NCBI GenBank assembly: GCA_023014485.1
Contig: JAJOZX010009076.1
Span: 48,501 to 112,500, forward strand
From: Bathynomus jamesi
Taxonomy: Eukaryota; Arthropoda; Malacostraca; Isopoda; Cirolanidae
Length of the DNA: 64,000 bases
Reading direction: 5' to 3'
Shown here: piece by piece, positions 10,715-19,747 of the stretch
Numbering within the stretch: the first letter of the stretch is position 1
Layout: every line of letters starts with the position of its first letter
The notes under the pieces: generated by a model
What the model saw: only the letters and a program-made list of their open reading frames with translations
Told to the model about the DNA's origin: nothing
Databases searched by the model: none
Position numbers and translations under genes: made by a program

Positions 10715-11532
10715 ATGGCTACCTTTAATATTGCTTGCTCAACGTTTATGAAATGGTATTCTGCAAAGTGTCAAGATGTAGTGGATGCTGAAAAACTCCC
10801 TATTCCACCCTCCTTTGATGCTTTTAAGGTTACATTGAATCGTGCGAAGGAGCAAGATGTACAAATACTCTATGGCTATTCTGGTGAGAGCATTGTAGGA
10901 TTTCGTGGGACAAGTGATGTGTTGAACTATGTTGTAGGACTAAACTTTATAAAAGCTTACATATACCGTGAAGTAAAAGAAACAACACGTGCAGAAGAGA
11001 AACAACGGTTATGGATAGTGAGTCTTGTTGATGAGTGGTTGACAAGCGTTATTATGTCATGTTGCATCATACCGAGTACTCGTACCCTGCGACTGAGAAT
11101 GTAAATCTCGTCATCATGGAGAATCTTAAGTACTTTTATCACTATATTAATATATAGGGTGAACCAAATGTAGGTGGACAGTAAATGATAACGTTTATTT
11201 TGAGAATACATATTTAATTTTTTTGTATACTATAATACAAAATAAAATTTAAATAAATTTAGTTATAATATTTAATATAATATAACACAAACACCATAGT
11301 TATAATGAACACCATAGTTATAATATAATATAACACAAACCGTATTCAACCTACTGTCCACCTACTTTTGGTTCACCGTGTATATCATGACGAAGTTTGT
11401 AGTGAGGTTGTGGCTAATGCCCTGCGTGAGTTTTTAACAGACTTTAGAGATGAGTATCACTTGTTAAACAAAAAGGAAAAATATGGGCATATGTTCCTCT
11501 CAAATAGTGCGCCGGAATGTGAAGATGTTTAG
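10715..11532 (+). pseudogene. Polinton accessory gene A, copy 1 (unknown function)
   Basis: Starts MATFNIACSTFMKWYSAKC. Intact to about LVDEW (residue 108), then a frameshift near 11040; a mariner MITE (11155-11380) also interrupts it. The remaining C-terminal codons (EFLTDFRDEYHLLNKK, then FLSNSAPEC) end at a TAG at 11530-11532. About 195 residues when whole. The same gene is present at 50402-50987 on the other strand, at the same place after the polymerase C-terminus, so it is a regular gene of this Polinton lineage. I do not recognise the family. No transmembrane segment or catalytic motif stands out. Confidence 0.7.
11155..11380. mobile_element. Mariner-type MITE, 226 bp, in gene A
   Basis: Inverted ends contain GGTGAACCAAA and GTAGGTGGACAGTA, flanked by TA on both sides. 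The corresponding place in copy 2 (near 50545) lacks the insert and gives the empty site, a TATATA run. Confidence 0.88.
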
Positions 11533-11864
11533 TTTGTGGAAATGAACGTGTGGTGAGTGGTAGAACATTAAAACCGTTATAAAATGTGTTTAGTTCGTGA
11601 AAATTACCCTGAAGAAAAATGCCTGGTGCGTATTCGGGGAAGTGGGAGTAATAAAACATTAAAACCGAAATTAATTCTTGTATCGGAAAATTTCTCAAAA
11701 CACCTGCCCAATATAATGGGATACAACGATTCATGTTGGATCAGCGCCGTACACGTTTCATTAGATTATGGTGTGACTCACTCCTCCCGTCGAACCGTCG
11801 CGTTGCATGTGCATCATAGTTACCTCAGAGCTTGAGCCGAGTGGACGTGCGCTCCTCGAATACG
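11533..11864 (+). other. Spacer between accessory genes A and B, with a partial duplication
   Basis: A short segment (GTTTAGTT-GTG-AAAT followed by ACATTAAAACCG) appears twice, near 11527-11574 and 11586-11670, as an imperfect direct duplication. A frame at 11584-11835 (84 codons) crosses it but has no recognisable domain and is not kept in copy 2, so I do not call a gene. Confidence 0.4.
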
Positions 11865-12521
11865 ATGAAACTTCCTTTGAGCAGCATTCTCAACGCCGTG
11901 TACGATGTGTCCGTGACGAAGTCGCTGCGCGTGTTCAGGCGTAAATCCGGTATCGTTAACTATGTACTGGAAACGGATTGTAGACAAAGAAACAAACGGA
12001 ATGTTGTTTATTTAAGTGTCGAGGAGATGAATAGAATCTTCGTGATAGTTGAGAAGTGGAGTGAAGATCGTTATAAAATTCCTACAGGTGTAGGTACAAG
12101 AAGAGAGCAGTTTAGTGACACCCCATCATACGCCGTTGTATGTACGTTGTGTATAAATAACGATCGGCCATGCATTGATATACGGTTGATGTGGAAGAAT
12201 GCTTCTGATAATAACGCTCTTGTCCCTACGCGAAACTGCTTCATCCTCGACAGAATGTTTGAAATCGTCGGATTCCGTAAGCTGAAGCCTATATTAGACG
12301 CGCGTGTTACGGATATGCTTTATTTTGATACGGTTCTTGAATACGCATACACCGCTCTGCTCGATGGGTTTACCGAGTGTAGGGTTGAACAAGGTGAGAA
12401 TGGTCTAGAGTTGGACGTTTATTTAAAAAGTTTAGACTCTTTGAAATATCATGAACTTTGGTACAAAGCACTTCATCGGTACAGGGCTGAGCTCACCTAC
12501 ACCGTTCACCCCTTTATATAA
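11865..12521 (+). CDS. Polinton accessory gene B, copy 1 (unknown function)
   Basis: An open frame of about 218 residues from ATG 11865 (MKLPLSSILNAVYDVSV). The frame is open upstream to 11832, but the second copy also starts at the equivalent Met (MELPL), so I prefer 11865. Soluble, mixed alpha/beta character; recognisable conserved stretches against copy 2 include YLSVEEMNRIFVIVEKW, IDIRLMWKNASDNN and DRMFEIVGFRKLKPIL. Copy 2 indicates a longer native C-terminus that overlaps the start of gene C; in copy 1 it stops early at TVHPFI. No family recognised. Downstream of gene A and upstream of gene C in both Polinton copies. Confidence 0.65.
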   Translation: MKLPLSSILNAVYDVSVTKSLRVFRRKSGIVNYVLETDCRQRNKRNVVYLSVEEMNRIFVIVEKWSEDRYKIPTGVGTRREQFSDTPSYAVVCTLCINNDRPCIDIRLMWKNASDNNALVPTRNCFILDRMFEIVGFRKLKPILDARVTDMLYFDTVLEYAYTALLDGFTECRVEQGENGLELDVYLKSLDSLKYHELWYKALHRYRAELTYTVHPFI

Positions 12522-12570
12522 CGAGCAGCTGTCGTAACGACCTAAAAGATTATTTCAACTGTCGCTCTGC

Positions 12571-12903
12571 AGTGTGAAGAAGAGTTCACGATTGAAAAGC
12601 TCGGGTCGGTAGAAATAAACCCTCGATTGGAAAGGTGTGTTTATAAACTTGTATTTGACGCTGTGGCTAACAATGAACTCTTTGTGCGTGCTTTTGAGTG
12701 TATTCTAGACGTATTTAAAGATAACTTACCAACCGTTTGTAAAGTGGGCACAAAATAGTACTGAACGATATGAAGGCTCTTTATATAGAGTATAGGTATC
12801 CCTATACCTTAAGCGGTGAAATATTATTAAACCGCGTATACTGCGTAATGCAGAGCAATAACGATGTAATTGTCGACTCGATTAAGTGCGAGTTTAGTGT
12901 TTA
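12571..12903 (+). pseudogene. Polinton accessory gene C, copy 1, start codon lost and frameshifted
   Basis: Aligned with the intact copy at 44352-44711, the ATG has become CTG and one A is missing from the run at about 12757 (ACAAAATAG against ACAAAAATAG), which shifts the frame after KVGTK. The residues before the shift (EEEFTIEKLG, FVRAFECILDVFKDNLPT) are well conserved. About 119 residues when whole; function unknown. Confidence 0.75.
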
Positions 12904-13173
12904 GAAAAAAGAGTGAAATGTATTTATATATTTAACATAATTGTGTGTATATATATATATTTCGCCTGTACTGCTATATTGATGGCTATACGTTTTGTAT
13001 TTCTTATTTTTATTTTGTGCGGTAGAAGATAAAGTGTATGTATTTATTTATTTATTTAACATAATTGTGTGTGTGTATATATTTGTGCTATATTGATGGC
13101 TATACGTTTTGTATTTCTTATTTTTATTTTGTGCGGTAGGAGGTAAAGTGTATGTATTTATTTATTTAACATA

Positions 13174-13214
<41 letters not shown>

Positions 13215-13340
13215 CTGCTATATTGATGGTTATATTATTTCTTATTTTTTATTTTTTTGTTTTTCGATAATTCCAATGTGTATTTATTTTCTATATATTT
13301 ACAATATTTAATAAACAGAATGATGTAATGTTGTTTTATT
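12904..13340. repeat. Tandem ~115-bp repeat with GT microsatellite after gene C
   Basis: About three diverged units share TTAACATAATTGTGTG, TGCTATATTGATGGCTATAC and TTGTGCGGTAG. A long (GT)n lies at about 13178-13211. The same arrangement recurs at 58979-59230 and 60541-60790 in the other right arms. Confidence 0.7.
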
Positions 13341-13945
13341 TAATTCTTTTGGTTGTAAACAAATATATCAAATGGCTGGTTACGCCTTCTAAACCTACTG
13401 ACGGATTTCTAAGCCAACTGCTAAGCATTAATTAAATAAATGGTACAATCTGCCAACTCAACCTAATAATGTATACCTGAACAATTAAAAACACTATTTG
13501 GCAACTCGTGTGAAATAAAATAAATGGTGGTATCTAGCAACTCACCCTAATAATGTATACCTGAACAATTAAAATAAAAAGTGGTATCTGACAACTCAAC
13601 CTGTACAAGCCATTTACGCCTTCTAAGCCAACTGGCTGATTAGGGGCCTATAAGAGGACGGCGGGTCGGTTGAAGTGTTAATATGCACTTGGCTCCTGCC
13701 AGGTGAACACCTCTCTTCCTTTCTCTTGGGGATAACGCCGCCTCCAAGTTTCATGACCCCTTGTTGCACCTGCAGAATTCCCCCACCCCCTCTTACTGCA
13801 TACCCTTCTCCCCCCTTCATTGTAAACCCCCACCCCCTTCATTGCATACCCCCTCCCCTTTGCACCATACCCCCACCCCCCTTTGCGACATTGATCATTA
13901 TCTCTGCAACATCTCTGCACTCGTCCATTTTGCGTCCATCCTACT
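13341..13945 (+). repeat. Polinton right terminal region, copy 1
   Basis: It contains repeated GCCTTCTAAGCCAACTGGC words and a pyrimidine-rich tail (13670-13900), then ends TGGACGAG-type sequence running into ...CGTCCATCCTACT at 13945. Two other copies end in the same way at 59824 and 61501, so the inverted terminus starts AGTAG, consistent with the 5'-AG ends of Polintons. The opposite terminus is not in the window. Confidence 0.7.
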
Positions 13946-14180
13946 GCCCCATACCTGAATATGACCATCCTCAAGTGCGACGCAAAGTGTGATCATATTT
14001 GTCAATGTCACTAAAAAAGGACATTTTATTATTTAGAACGTGATTTCCTTCACAAAAATTATATCCTTTGTACAAAGATTATACAAGAAGGAAAGAGTAT
14101 GAGATAAACATCCGTTAATATTCCCAAGAACATGTATAAAATTTTTTGTAATTTTATACGGATGTTATTTTAAGTTTGTA

Positions 14181-14460
14181 CAGGGTGACCCAAAGTCAGG
14201 ACACATGGAAGTATGCCTTTTTAATGCAAACATATTTTATATAGGGCCCACTGTATATTAAAACTGTTTACCTCACTAGTTACTCTCAATCTTAATTATA
14301 GGCTCATTTCCGCTTGCCATGGTTGGCCGCGAGTTATACTCTTCTGTGTTGTATTTCGTATAACAGATCGTACTCTCGATGATGATGACCCAAAGAAGTT
14401 GTTGCTATATCTTACCTCCTCAGGCGGGTTCAGTAGAGTGCGATAAATAAGGACTCGTTA
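14181..14460 (+). mobile_element. Mariner terminus, remnant
   Basis: TA followed by CAGGGTGACCCAAAGTCAGG at 14179-14200 is a typical mariner end. No matching right end or transposase frame is visible, so it is a decayed or truncated copy. Confidence 0.5.
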
Positions 14461-15146
14461 GGGACAAGGAAACTCGTCGGCAGATATTCTACTTGAATTT
14501 ATAGTGCTTTCAATGTTGAAATCAATTTAAGCAAGTACTAAGTCGTTTGTGACGATTTGAATTTATAAGGTTCTTAATTCTAGTTTTATAGACTAAGTTT
14601 CTCAGAGACGATAGACACGAACTTCTTACCGCCATCTAATTAAGCCCAAGACCTCTTAATACCGTCTGAGTCCTGTGCGGATTACTTTCTCTGCTTTAAT
14701 CCGGAGACTCGTGGCTAACTCGGCTTATTCAAATCTAAAGTCCTGTACGGATTGGTTGGTCCTTCCACCTTAATCCGGAGACTTCTACCCTTAACCGCGT
14801 TATTCAACCCGCGCCGGAATCTCGTTAGAATCTGCCTTCACAATCTATATGGATTGGGCCTTCCCGCCCCTATCCGGAGATCCATAAATAACCTCGGCTT
14901 GCCGGAATCCCAATCTCAGGGCGCTGAGCCCCTTCTTTTATATTAGAAGGAACGGAAGTCCAGCCGCGTCACCCACACGAGGTGATTGCGTCACTAGCGC
15001 GTGACTTCCGTTTGGTAGAAAGAACTGAAGTCCCGCTGCTTCACCAGCACGTGACTTCCGTTTGGAAGGAAGTACTGAATGAATAATATAATCCTCGAAA
15101 TAATTTAAACCCTTTGTGTTGCCAGGGCGTGGCTCTAGATTGTTAT
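14461..15146. other. Unassigned repeat-like region with CCGGAGA subrepeats
   Basis: The motif TTTAATCCGGAGACT or TTAATCCGGAGACT recurs about 65 bp apart (14697, 14763), with CCTGT-CGGATT preceding each, and CGTGACTTCCGTTTGG appears twice (near 14999 and 15050). It may be a long terminal repeat or UTR of an element I do not recognise. No coding region. Confidence 0.35.
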
Positions 15147-17414
15147 CACTAGGGAACAACATTTTTGTTTCTTGAAAACTATTTGGTGTTTCTTATAGAA
15201 CTTTTGATGCTGATTCCAAATATGGTTTCAGAATTTTTCTATCACCCATAGTTTTCGAGAAAATAATATTTCCATTTACTCAGAGTTTTCCCAAAATATT
15301 AGTTAAAATTAAGTGTACTAATTTAATTTTACCTTCTTTTTTTTCCAGGTTAACTATATTTAATAGTATTTTTTGCATTAAAAAAATATACCTATTTAAA
15401 CAAACATGTTTAATAAAAAGAAAGAAATTTTTTCAAGTTTTGCTCAAATTTTAAAATTTTTCATAATAGAAAAAATTGGTTTTTCATTCCAAAAGTTTTC
15501 CGTGATTTCAATAATTTTCCGCCAGCATGAATCGAAACTGTATTAATCCCAGAGATACATTTTGCTACGTATGTGGAGAACTGACCATAATGGCACAGAG
15601 GAAGACAATGACCCCACTCGTGAAGAAGGCTTACGAACTTTATTTTGGATGTAAGGTAGGCGACCAAGACAAATCCTGGGCACCTCATATCTCATGCATT
15701 TCCTGTGCCGTCACTCTTAGGGGTTGGATTAAAGGTACCCGCAAATCTATGCCATTTGCCATACCAATGATTTGGAGAGAGCCCAAGGATCACCTAACGG
15801 ATTGCTATTTTTGTATGACTAACGTTTCAGGATTCTCTGCCAAAAATAAACATAAAATTCAATACCCAAATCTTGCATCTGCCATGAGACCAGTACTACA
15901 TGACGATGATAACCCAATTCCAACTCCCCCAAAGTCATGGACACTGGATGAAGAGTCTGAAGTTGAACCAATGGAAATTGATGACACTAAAGATACAGAC
16001 TTTCAGCAACCTGAATCAAATAAATCACGTATGATAACGCAGGTTATGCTGAATGATCTCGTGAGAGATTTGGACCTTCCGAAAAAGAAAGCGGAATTAT
16101 TGGGCTCCAGGTTACGTGAATGGAATTTGCTGGCAAAAGATACAAGCATGTCGGCGTTCCGCACTCGCCAAAAAGATCTGATGCAGTATTTCTCCTTGTC
16201 AGGTGGTTTATGCTACTGTAATAATGTAAATGGACTGCTGTTAGCTCTCGGTCATGAGCACAAATCTGAAGATTGGCGTTTATTTATTGACTCTTCGAAG
16301 CTAAGCCTCAAGGTTGTACTACTTCACAATGGAAATAAATACCCTTCCATTCCTGTAGGGCACGCTGTCCACATGAAGGAATCTTACGAAAATATGAAAC
16401 TCATCCTTCAGCAGATTAATTATGACCAGTTTCGTTGGTATATATGTGGGGATTTAAAAGTCGTCGCGCTTCTTCTGGGAATGCAGCTCGGTTATACGAA
16501 GTTCTGCTGCTTCCTTTGTGAATGGGACAGCAGAGCCAGAGATTCGCATTATTTTGTAAAGGATTGGCCACTTCGTCAAAAATGTATCCCAGGACTGAAG
16601 AATGTGTCTCATGAACCCTTAGTTGACCCAAGAAAATATACTTACCGCCACTTCACATCAAACTTGGCATCATGAAAAAATTTTGTCAAAGCAATGAACA
16701 AGGAAGATGAGGCATTCAAATATTTGAAGAAAAAGTTTTCACGACTTAGCGATGCAAAGATAAAAGAAGGGATCTTTGTTGGTCCCCAAATCAGAGAGCT
16801 CATGAAAGATCAAAAGTTTGATGATGCCTTGAGAGGAAAAGAAAAAGTGGCATGGGAGGCCATGAAGAATGTTGTCACAAATTTTCTAGGGAACATCAAA
16901 GCCTCTAACTATGAAAAAATAGTGCAGGACATGATTGAAGCATATAGGTTATTGGGATGTAATATGTCACTAAAAATCCATTTCTTGTACTCCCATTTAG
17001 ATTTCTTCCCTGAAAACCTCGGCGACTTAAGCGATGAGCATGGAGAAAGGTTCCACCAAGATATAGCTACTATGGAGAAACGCTACCAAGGGAGGTGGGA
17101 TCCGGCAATGTTAGCTGATTACTGCTGGACATTGATGCGAGAAGCTCCTAATGAAAACTACAAGAGAAAATCAGTGACAAAGAAGTTTTAAGAAGAATAT
17201 TTTAAATGCCAATCTGCCACTAATATAATTTTTATGAAGTATTTTTACTAACTTCTATACACTTTTTGAATAAATATTAAAATACAAATTTCTCAGTAAC
17301 CTTGGGTGATAGAGAAATTCTACGGCTATATTCGGAATCAGCAGAAAAACTCCTATAAGACCGACCTGTTCACGTCCAAGAAACAAAAAAAAAGTTAAAA
17401 TTTGTTCCCCAGTG
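15147..17414 (+). mobile_element. DNA transposon with CACTG-type ends and Cys-rich transposase-like protein, copy 1
   Basis: Left end CACTAGGGAACAAC and inverted right end CACTGGGGAACAAAT. The terminal inverted repeats extend about 110-130 bp and share GCTGATTCC and TCTATCACCCA words. The gene at 15527-17191 lies between them. A second copy (39839-42890) has the same terminus, CACTGGGTAACAAA. A flanking target duplication is not clear (left flank TTAT, right flank AATTATC). End sequence and protein features suggest kinship with CACTA/Chapaev elements; this is inference. Confidence 0.75.
15527..17191 (+). pseudogene. Cys-rich DDE-like protein of the CACTG-end element, frameshifted once or twice
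   Basis: About 550 residues. N-terminal zinc-binding part: CYVCGE, then CISCAVTLRGW and CYFCMTNVSG. The middle has WRLFIDSS with an Asp at about residue 253, then CGDLKVVALLLG with an Asp at about 308, then CCFLCEWDSR as a C-x2-C. The C-terminal part has SDEHGERFHQD with a conserved Glu, then MEKRYQGRW. The order D, D, C-x2-C, H/E is what one expects of several eukaryotic DDE transposases, but the catalytic roles are inference. One or two small indels at 16655-16690 separate the two frames (15527-16675 and 16694-17191). Proteins like this are common in arthropods and Hydra as 'uncharacterized'; I know no experimental role. Copies 2 and 3 lie at 25081-25681 and 40627-42410. Confidence 0.7.
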
Positions 17415-17466
17415 AATTATCAGTCTCCTTTTTCTCGAACGTTTTACATATAATGAAATATAGTAT

Positions 17467-17524
17467 AATATATATATATATATATTATATATATATATCG
17501 TAAAGAACGACGCTTTGCAGTTGA

Positions 17525-17565
<41 letters not shown>
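17467..17565. repeat. TA microsatellites flanking a short CGTAAAGAACGACGC element
   Basis: (TA)n at 17467-17497 and 17526-17565 enclose a 27-nt insert, CGTAAAGAACGACGC followed by TTTGCAGTTGAG. These are exactly the outer ends of the tRNA-like palindromes at 18340-19178, so this is an extreme deletion derivative. Confidence 0.75.
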
Positions 17566-17568
<3 letters not shown>

Positions 17569-18322
17569 GGTGGGCCGTAAGTTTCCATACATAGGAAAAA
17601 TTAAACGTTTGTTTTTATGTTTCAGATACCCTAAGAATATGCGTTTGACGTAAGATCTTGTTTACTGATGAAGCAAATTTTTACGTCAATGGAGAGGTTA
17701 ATCGGCAAAACATACGTTATTGGAGTAATGCTAACCCTAACTGGCTGAGTCCGACGAAGATGCAAGGTGCCGGTAAAGTGATGGTGTGGGCGGGATATGG
17801 GGTGACAGAATTATTGGACCAATTTTTGTCAGTGGAAATCTTAATGCCGAAAGGTATCTTAACATGTTGCAAGAAGAGATTTTCCCATCCCTGCTAAACG
17901 AGGAAGGTAACTTCCCAGTTTACTTCCAGCAAGATGGAGCTCCACCTCATTATGGTCTTCACGTGCGTCGGTATTTGGATCAGCAGTTTCCGGATGCTTG
18001 GATTGGTCGGCGTGGTCCTGTGGAGTGGCCTCCCAGATCCCCAGATCTCACCCCCCTTGATTTCTATCTTTGGGGGCACTTGAAGGCCATGGTGTATCAG
18101 GAAAAGATACGAGACATAAATCATCTAAAGGAACGTATCACCAACGCCATTACAAGCATAACGTCAACTGTGCTAATGCGTGTTCATCAACAGTGGGGAA
18201 CACGTATTGAAATGTGTTTTCAAAACAATGGCAACCATGTAGAGCATATTATATAAATAAAAATGGTTGTCCATAAATTTTTTTTTATTTTTCCTATGTA
18301 TGGAAACTTACGGCCCACCCTG
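17566..18322 (+). mobile_element. Mariner element, 757 bp, internally deleted
   Basis: Ends CAGGGTGGGCCGTAAGTT and its exact inverse, with about 30 bp of inverted repeat, flanked by TA within a TA microsatellite. The first half of the transposase gene is missing. Confidence 0.92.
17655..18256 (+). pseudogene. Mariner-superfamily transposase, C-terminal two thirds
   Basis: Frame one (17658-17897) starts at [15 protein letters not shown], containing the first catalytic Asp. A frameshift near 17790-17800 leads to the second frame (17786-18256) with YFQQDGAPPHY (second Asp) and RSPDLTPLDFYLWG (third Asp, 36 residues after the second by my count). The N-terminal DNA-binding helices are absent, so it cannot be functional. 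The C-terminus is complete (stop at about 18256). Confidence 0.9.
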
Positions 18323-18399
18323 TACTATATAAATAAAACGACGCTTGTGTAGAAGAGCGTCCGCACAAGATGGGGAGAGAACGAGCAAATGAAAAATAA

Positions 18400-18473
18400 G
18401 GCACCTCCCAGGAATCGAACCCGGGATCATCCAGTTGCCGGTCGGATATGCTAACCACTGCACCAAGGTCCCC
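18400..18473 (-). other. tRNA-like sequence, element A, left arm
   Basis: Reads as a 74-nt cloverleaf on the minus strand. An A box (TGGTGCAGTGG) and B box (GGTTCGATTCC) are intact. The acceptor stem has one G:G mismatch. The anticodon loop is C-C-G-G-C-A-A; position 33 is C rather than the invariant U, so a working tRNA is unlikely. Confidence 0.6.
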
Positions 18474-18625
18474 GATCAGTCACCACTCGTAATTCTCCTA
18501 CATACGAGCGGAATCGAATGCCCTGAGAGGGCACCTTCTCATGCCGTACATATATACACATTTTAACTGCAAACAACACACAGTATAATTAATGTAAAGA
18601 ACGACGCTTGTGTAGAAGAGCGTCC

Positions 18626-18699
18626 GGGGACCTTGGTGCAGTGGTTAGCATATCCGACCGGCAATTGGATGATCCCGGGTTCGATTCCTGGGAGGTGCC
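18626..18699 (+). other. tRNA-like sequence, element A, right arm
   Basis: The inverted partner of 18400-18473, nearly identical, with the same A box, B box and CCGGCAA loop. Pol III boxes face inward from both arms. Confidence 0.6.
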
Positions 18700-18802
18700 T
18701 CATTTTTCATTTGCTCTCTCTCTTCCCATCTTGTGCGGACGCTCTTCTACACAACCGTCGTTCTTTACATTAATTATACTGTGTGTTGTTTGCAGTTAAA
18801 AT

Positions 18803-18828
18803 ATATATATATATATATATATATATCG
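18803..18828. repeat. TA microsatellite between palindromes A and B
   Basis: Uninterrupted (TA)n between the two tRNA-like palindromes. Confidence 0.9.
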
Positions 18829-18896
18829 TAAAGAACGACGCTTGTATAGGAGATATTCCGCGCAAGACGAGAAAGAGAAACAACAAATGAAAAAAT

Positions 18897-18969
18897 GAAG
18901 TACCACCTGGGAATCGAACCCGGGATCTTCATTGCCGGTCAGACGCGATACCACTACACCATGGACTTC
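18897..18969 (-). other. tRNA-like sequence, element B, left arm
   Basis: A box TGGTGTAGTGG, B box GGTTCGATTCC, acceptor GAAGTCC pairing with GGTACTTC apart from one mismatch. Loop CCGGCAA as in element A. Confidence 0.58.
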
Positions 18970-19013
18970 ACTCTTCCAAATGCCGTAATTCCTTTGGAAG
19001 AGTGAAGTCCATG

Positions 19014-19076
19014 GTGTAGTGGTATCGCGTCTGACCGGCAATCGGAAGATCCCGGTTCGATTCCCAGTGGTACTTC
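19014..19076 (+). other. tRNA-like sequence, element B, right arm
   Basis: Inverted partner of 18897-18969, one base shorter in the T arm region. Same boxes and same non-canonical anticodon loop. Confidence 0.58.
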
Positions 19077-19175
19077 ATTTTTTCATTTGTTGTTTTCTCT
19101 TCTCGTCTTGCGCGGAATATCTCCTATACAAGCGTCGTCTTTACGTTATTTATACTGCGTGTTCTTTGCAGTTGA

Positions 19176-19178
<3 letters not shown>

Positions 19179-19212
<34 letters not shown>
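19179..19212. repeat. TA microsatellite
   Basis: (TA)n run joining palindrome B to the Penelope-type terminus. Confidence 0.92.
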
Positions 19213-19215
<3 letters not shown>

Positions 19216-19362
19216 TGCAAACCCACAAGGAAAAAGAAAAACGATTCCAAGGCCTTTTGTGTATTCAGAGCTGCACCTCGTGTAGCTCTGAATACATGAA
19301 AGGCCTTGGAATCGTTTTTCCTTTTCCTTGTGGGTTTGCAGCATCATTCATTTCACGTGTTT
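19213..19362. mobile_element. Penelope-type terminal repeat, palindromic fragment
   Basis: Starts GCTGCAAACCCACAAGG and folds back on itself with its centre near 19277. The same sequence bounds the Penelope element at 56042-57612. It keeps the GAAAGGCCTTGGAAT part of the hammerhead motif on the right arm, but the CTGACGAG part is lost at the centre. Confidence 0.7.
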
Positions 19363-19747
19363 TTTTTTTTCCCACTGAAAAGGCATGGTGCCAAGTGTTC
19401 TGACTTTTGGGCTACTCATACTGAGGATATTACTTAGCGTTTCATATCATATCTAGAAGAATCATAAGATGGAAACAACCCAATACTATATTATTAATCA
19501 TTGTATAATGAATAATTTTTCCATAATTATCGTAATGACAACGTTAAGATGTGTCTCGGTTCCCATGATTTGTTCAGAACTGACATGACGCTAGGAAAGG
19601 AGTGTTTGCGATATACTAAATAGTGTTTCATTATCGATATAATAAGGACAAAAATATATTTTCCTCCTTCGCAGAAGGAGGTTGTAGGCACTAATCGTCC
19701 AGGGAAGTATTCCGGGGGTGGGGGGCGTTAGAGACAGAAGTAGGGAG

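Larger units (their letters stand above)
18340..18801. mobile_element. Palindromic element A with tRNA-like sequence in both arms
   Basis: The left arm (18340-18473) and right arm (18598-18765) are inverted copies that begin ACGACGCTTGTGTAGAAGAG. Each holds a tRNA-like block. A 120-nt middle has no clear match. The outer end TGCAGTTAAAATATATA abuts a TA microsatellite. I recognise no described family. Confidence 0.65.
18829..19178. mobile_element. Palindromic element B with tRNA-like sequence in both arms
   Basis: Starts CGTAAAGAACGACGCTTGT and ends, inverted, with the same sequence, then TTTGCAGTTGAATG before a TA run. Arms are about 150-165 bp with a short centre near 18985-18990. The outer ends match element A, but the tRNA-like cargo differs in acceptor stem and D arm. 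Confidence 0.65.

Noticed and set aside
13675..13992. Pro-rich 105-residue frame
   Set aside because: Pyrimidine-rich Polinton terminal region; three frames are open at once, and the equivalent region elsewhere does not keep the frame.
14461..15146. LTR of a retrotransposon
   Set aside because: Subrepeats are real, but there are no borders, no second copy and no adjoining gag or pol.
18400..19076. Four functional tRNA genes
   Set aside because: Boxes A and B are good, but U33 is missing, acceptor stems are mismatched and all four sit in palindrome arms; better read as tRNA-like element cargo.
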